Positions 33,557 to 36,688 of a stretch of DNA of 36,688 nt are shown here, piece after piece; positions within the stretch are counted from its first letter, which is position 1; every line of letters begins with the position of its first letter. Source of the stretch: Candidatus Kaiserbacteria bacterium (GTDB taxonomy: Bacteria; Patescibacteriota; Minisyncoccia; Phycocordibacterales; Phycocordibacteraceae); the NCBI GenBank assembly GCA_029288865.1, contig JARIGM010000024.1, forward strand, positions 1 to 36,688, in the 5' to 3' direction. The position numbers were made by a program, and so were the translations under genes. The notes beneath the pieces are model-generated. The model was not told where the DNA came from and ran no database searches. It was given only the letters and a program-made list of their open reading frames with translations.

Positions 33557-34963
33557 TCAACGCGGAACGAATTCCCAGTACTGGGGATGTTTGCCTTCCC
33601 AGCTTTCCGGAATTTCATCCGTGTTTGCCATCGTGACGCGGACGGAGGTGGTAAAGCCATTCCGTTCCTTCGTAACAGTGCGAGTCGTGGGATTAACCAC
33701 ATATGCTCGCGGGCCGGAGGTGTAGCTGCCGTACTCGGCATTGCCGACAAAGACGGCTTTCGATTGCCAACGTTCGTCTCGCGTGAGGCATTCGATGACG
33801 AACAGATCGCCATTGTTTGCTTCCGCGAATTGCGGCGGCAAGCGCAGGATAACCTGGCCGGCGATAGGCGCACGATAGACGAAGTCGCCATATTCGTGCA
33901 CCGAACGACCGCCAAGGTAATCCCTTTCAAGTGTCGGGATCGGCCCATCGGGCCCATCGAACGAACAGACCTTACCCCAGTCACCACAATCTTCATGGAA
34001 CCGTTGATCGCGGATATCCACGAATTCTGTGCTACCGATTTCTCGGACTGCTGGACTGCATCCGCCAGAGGAAGGCATAAGCCCGACTCCGACAATGTCG
34101 TCGTGCAGTATCGAACCCGCGACCATCGTCGAGACGACAAAGACGCAGTTCGTCTTTGCCGGAGGTGGTGGCGGCGGTGGCGGTGGCGGAACTTTGCTGA
34201 GGATACTCAGTGACCAGTTCCGACAGATAAGCGGCAAATCGAGACGCCATACGGTGCCATCCTTGTCTTGAATGCTCCAGGCGATAGTGTTGACTGTCTG
34301 GCTCGTGAGAGCCGTACCGTCTTTCCCTATCACGACCGGATTGTCCGCGACAGTGACGTCGTACATCGGATGATCGCGAGATTCCACCATAAGATAGTGG
34401 GTACGCGGAGCGATCGAACTGGCTGTGCCGTTCGGATTACTCCGGATGACCTGCTTAAACATCGAGATAGCATAGTCTGTGAGACCAGCTTTCTTCGCAT
34501 GCTCAAGAGCACGATCGAGATAAGCGTCGCTCATAGCCACTTCAATCGAAGGTGCATACGGCGCGGCGCCGAAGTTCCTCCAGCAATGACCAGGAAGACA
34601 GTCAGGGTCGTCGACAGATGCCGCCACAGGCGCGGGATGCGGATGCATCGCGTGCTTGCGGTGTGCGGGTTTAGCCGCTGGCTTTGCTGCTGCCGCCTGA
34701 GCGGGAGCAGCTGTCGAGACTGATGCTGATGCCGAAGCACTGGCAGAAGCGGAAGCAACGGCCGGCTTGGGAGCCGGAGTCGCTGGCTTTGCAGCAGGCG
34801 TCGGTTTCGGTGCGGGTTTAGCCGATGCCGAAACCGAGACGGACGTCGAAGACGAGGTCGAAGTGGTAGTCGTAGTGATGGTCTGTCCTGCGTACGCATA
34901 CGCAGGCAGTCCACTCAGCAGTGCGAGAATCGCAGCCGAGGTGATGAGAGACGAGGTCTTCAT
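33557..34963 (-). CDS. Secreted protein with low-complexity linker and polyproline tract
   Basis: 468 residues; not recognised. A signal peptide (1-25, ending AYAYA) is followed by Thr/Ser repeats and a Lys/Pro/Ala/Ser linker, including a run of SASASASASAS, up to about residue 120. A first domain (about 125-255) includes DCLPGHCWRNFG and a helical stretch (YLDRALEHAKKAGLTDYAISMFKQV). Ten prolines separate it from a second, Cys-containing domain (about 270-468). The start has AAGGAG at 7 nt. A promoter is likely at 35034-35062. It has no membrane anchor or sorting motif, so it may be released or held by partners. It sits in the surface-protein block beside the sortase. Confidence 0.75.
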   Translation of the reverse strand: MKTSSLITSAAILALLSGLPAYAYAGQTITTTTTSTSSSTSVSVSASAKPAPKPTPAAKPATPAPKPAVASASASASASASVSTAAPAQAAAAKPAAKPAHRKHAMHPHPAPVAASVDDPDCLPGHCWRNFGAAPYAPSIEVAMSDAYLDRALEHAKKAGLTDYAISMFKQVIRSNPNGTASSIAPRTHYLMVESRDHPMYDVTVADNPVVIGKDGTALTSQTVNTIAWSIQDKDGTVWRLDLPLICRNWSLSILSKVPPPPPPPPPPAKTNCVFVVSTMVAGSILHDDIVGVGLMPSSGGCSPAVREIGSTEFVDIRDQRFHEDCGDWGKVCSFDGPDGPIPTLERDYLGGRSVHEYGDFVYRAPIAGQVILRLPPQFAEANNGDLFVIECLTRDERWQSKAVFVGNAEYGSYTSGPRAYVVNPTTRTVTKERNGFTTSVRVTMANTDEIPESWEGKHPQYWEFVPR

Positions 34964-35033
34964 CTGGTGACTCCTTGTGTTACGCCGCTACGAGAGCAGA
35001 CGTTTGGTTGATGATGTGAGATAAAAAAAGAAC

Positions 35034-35062
35034 TCGATATCTCCTCCTTTTCAGTTTTGCAA
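35034..35062 (-). promoter_or_regulatory. Probable promoter of the secreted protein gene
   Basis: On the minus strand TTGCAA (35062-35057), 17-nt spacer, TATCGA (35039-35034). The spacer holds AAGGAGGAG, a Shine-Dalgarno-like string with no start codon near it. Confidence 0.5.
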
Positions 35063-35101
35063 CTTACTAGGAGCTATGCGAGCAGGAACTGCACGTGCGT
35101 G

Positions 35102-35812
35102 CTAGTTCCCGAGCGCGTAGCTTCCAACAAGCGTAGCGGTGACGACAAAACGGTCGGTCTTCTGACCGAACGAATCACAGGTGGCCAAGGTCAACGTGTA
35201 GCCAGTCGTCGTGAGCGGGATCGCGTCCGAAGTCGCGCTCATCTGCTGCACCGACGATACCGAATACACGTACTGACGATCAGCACTATATACGATGATC
35301 TGGTCCCCCGACTTCAAGTTCTGGATTCCGTTGAATGCCTTGAACTCCTGGTTGTGCACGATCGGCAAGTAGCTCGAGTGACCGAAGATCACGACGTTGC
35401 CCTGCTGGCCGAGCGTCGCTGACGTCGGATAGCGTACTGTACCAGTGAGCAGGTAGTTGTCGAGTGCTTCGACATTCGTCGTACTTGGATTAGCAACTTT
35501 CTGTGAAAGACCGATCTTTGGCACGGCTACCTTCACCGGCAACTCGCCTTGTGCAGATGCGATGTCCGCAGAGACGGCAGCAGCTGGACCTACCATAAGT
35601 GGTGAGGTCGTGACCGTCGCTACCGGAGCACCAGTCGTGTCAGCCTTGGTCGTCTCGCTTGCATCGATTGCGTCTGGGACGAAGTCGAGCGCGTCTAGCG
35701 TCCACAGCGAACCGCCAAAGATAACCAGAAATACCGCCAAAAAAGTCCATTTTTTGGCGTATACGCGCATTATCGCGCTTTCTTCATTACCATGGCCGTG
35801 TGCTGTGCTCAT
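35102..35812 (-). CDS. Sortase family transpeptidase
   Basis: 236 residues from the ATG at 35812 (AGGAG 7 nt upstream). An N-terminal membrane anchor (about 20-38, WTFLAVFLVIFGGSLWTL) and a Ser/Thr/Ala linker precede the sortase beta barrel (about 92-236). The catalytic triad is visible: H145 in VVIFGHSS, C212 in TLATCDSFG and R221 in TDRFVV. Such enzymes cleave an LPxTG-like motif on exported proteins and join them to the cell surface. The sequence around the Cys (TLATCD) is closest to class D/E-type sortases as I know them; the class is not certain. The IPYTG motif in the neighbouring surface protein is the obvious candidate substrate. It is divergent from the anchored protein at 35916. Confidence 0.92.
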   Translation of the reverse strand: MSTAHGHGNEESAIMRVYAKKWTFLAVFLVIFGGSLWTLDALDFVPDAIDASETTKADTTGAPVATVTTSPLMVGPAAAVSADIASAQGELPVKVAVPKIGLSQKVANPSTTNVEALDNYLLTGTVRYPTSATLGQQGNVVIFGHSSYLPIVHNQEFKAFNGIQNLKSGDQIIVYSADRQYVYSVSSVQQMSATSDAIPLTTTGYTLTLATCDSFGQKTDRFVVTATLVGSYALGN

Positions 35813-35827
35813 ATGCCGACTCCTATA

Positions 35828-35856
35828 TAAATACACCATATTAGCGGTATTGTCAA
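35828..35856 (-). promoter_or_regulatory. Sortase promoter
   Basis: On the minus strand TTGACA (35856-35851), 17-nt spacer, TATTTA (35833-35828). Confidence 0.7.
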
Positions 35857-35878
35857 TAGCTCCCGGCTCGGCCGGTTC

Positions 35879-35907
35879 TTGACAATATCTTTCTGCCGTG
35901 GTAAATA
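35879..35907 (+). promoter_or_regulatory. Promoter of the anchored protein, leaderless type
   Basis: TTGACA (35879-35884), 17-nt spacer, TGG-TAAATA (-10 at 35902-35907), ending 8 nt before the ATG at 35916. The -35 boxes of the two divergent promoters form an inverted repeat (TTGTCAA/TTGACAA) around a CCGGC/GCCGG dyad. Confidence 0.75.
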
Positions 35908-35915
35908 AGAGGCAT

Positions 35916-36662
35916 ATGGAATCGACCACAACCTATACCACGACCGAGACCCACGACTCGAAAAAGGCGCCGGCAAGCCCGGCGACTATCGCCCTCGCGT
36001 CTATCGGATTCGTGACCCTTATCGTCCTCGGCATCCTGCTCGCCATCTATAGCGCGCAATACGTCCCGACGGCGATGAACAAGTTCTTCTCTGCGATCGG
36101 TACCAAGAAAGGCGGCAATCCGGCGCTGAACGTCGTCTCGACCACGACCATCTCATTCGGCCAGCAACCGACTGCGACCACCGGCGCGCTCATGACTGCG
36201 ACCACCACTGCCCCAGCAGCGACTTCCGTATCTTCGAAGCCGGCTACTGTGCCAGCAACTTCCGCCCCGCACGCGCCTCGCCTCTACGGTCTTCCGAATC
36301 TTTCAGTAACTATCCTCGCGACCGGTTATCTTGCAAATGGCGCGCCTGAGTCGTTCGTCGCTTCGCCGATCGTTCCTCCCGGCGCTCGCGCTGCCGTTCG
36401 CTTCTCTATCGCGAACACTGGCACGAACCTCACCGGTCCATGGAACTTCGCCGCAGCGATCCCGACCCAGAATGTTTATGTCTTCACTTCCCCAGTTGAG
36501 CAGTCATTGAACCCGGGTGATCATATTGTCTTCACCCTCGGCTTCGATCAGGCAGACTTCGGTCCGAACCATCCGATCACGATCATTGCTGATCCGTCCA
36601 ATGCCCTTCCAGAAGGCACCAAGGCTGATAACGCAGCGACGGCGATCATCAACGTTCAGTAA
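35916..36662 (+). CDS. Membrane-anchored extracellular protein with CARDB-like beta domain
   Basis: 248 residues. A polar Thr-rich start (about 22 residues) is followed by one transmembrane segment (about 24-46, TIALASIGFVTLIVLGILLAIYSA) and a Thr/Ala/Pro linker to about 130. The C-terminal 120 residues (LPNLSVTILATGYL, FSIANTGTNLTGPWNFAAAIP, LNPGDHIVFTLGFDQ, ADPSNALPEGTKADNAATAIINV in parts) read like a CARDB or Ig-like adhesion domain, with the characteristic N-x-G-T and final D-N-A segment. I chose the ATG at 35916 because the in-frame GTG at 35898 lies inside the promoter spacer. It is divergent from the sortase and likely belongs to the same envelope system. Confidence 0.78.
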   Translation: MESTTTYTTTETHDSKKAPASPATIALASIGFVTLIVLGILLAIYSAQYVPTAMNKFFSAIGTKKGGNPALNVVSTTTISFGQQPTATTGALMTATTTAPAATSVSSKPATVPATSAPHAPRLYGLPNLSVTILATGYLANGAPESFVASPIVPPGARAAVRFSIANTGTNLTGPWNFAAAIPTQNVYVFTSPVEQSLNPGDHIVFTLGFDQADFGPNHPITIIADPSNALPEGTKADNAATAIINVQ

Positions 36663-36674
36663 GAAAGTAAGAAA

Positions 36675-36688
36675 AACAAAAGAGCCGG
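36675..36688 (+). terminator. Left arm of a probable terminator, cut by the window end
   Basis: AACAAAAGAGCCGG matches the left arm of the terminator at 23801-23835 and lies 12 nt after the stop of the last gene. Confidence 0.45.

Noticed and set aside
33557-34963. Second sortase substrate
   Set aside because: It has a signal peptide but no LPxTG-like motif and no C-terminal hydrophobic segment.

Overview
The window looks like a piece of a Patescibacteria (Candidate Phyla Radiation) chromosome, most likely a member of the Parcubacteria. The reasons are reduced or altered core genes: a DnaG primase with three of four zinc ligands replaced, an SMC of about 740 residues without a hinge, a NusB fused to a Nudix domain, a threonyl-tRNA synthetase without its TGS domain, and a cysteine-free ribosomal protein L32 with a charged tail. 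UGA is used as a stop, so the recoded (code 25) lineages are excluded. This placement is inference from gene content, with no database search.

Layout, left to right. 1-5.5 kb: the start of a DUF2726 protein, a secreted cysteine-rich protein, the rpoD-dnaG pair, a small secreted protein, a candidate small RNA and a solitary MazF/PemK-like toxin. 5.5-12.5 kb: rpoB-rpoC. 12.5-16 kb: an unknown protein, then rpsP-khpA-(coiled-coil ORF)-trmD, in which the usual rimM slot is occupied by the coiled-coil ORF. 16-19.5 kb: rnr and small membrane proteins. 19.5-25.4 kb: smc, rnc, nusB-nudix, rpmF, a 44-residue gene and rnhB. 25.4-30.7 kb: dnaE and thrS. 30.7-36.7 kb: a cell-surface block with a giant Ig-repeat protein carrying an internal IPYTG motif, a secreted protein, a sortase and a membrane-anchored protein.

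The most unusual content is a two-copy RNA module at about 23.65-23.84 kb and 28.70-28.88 kb. Each copy has a tRNA-like structure (7-bp acceptor, D-loop-like segment with GG but no D stem, long stem with the constant loop CCTCATCAA, perfect T-arm directly abutting it). It is followed by a near-consensus promoter that should start a 65-70 nt terminated RNA. The 5' end of that RNA is complementary for 18-19 bp to the 5' strand and loop of its own tRNA-like element. The variable stem differs between the copies, yet each copy keeps its own complementarity, which points to selection on pairing.

A second window-wide pattern concerns initiation. Many housekeeping genes have a -10 box, often extended (TGn-TAnnnT), ending only 6-8 nt before the ATG, which suggests leaderless mRNAs. 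Most accessory membrane, secreted and unknown genes have a clear Shine-Dalgarno sequence instead. These -10 boxes also resolve several start codons (rpoB, rnr, thrS, dnaG, rpmF).
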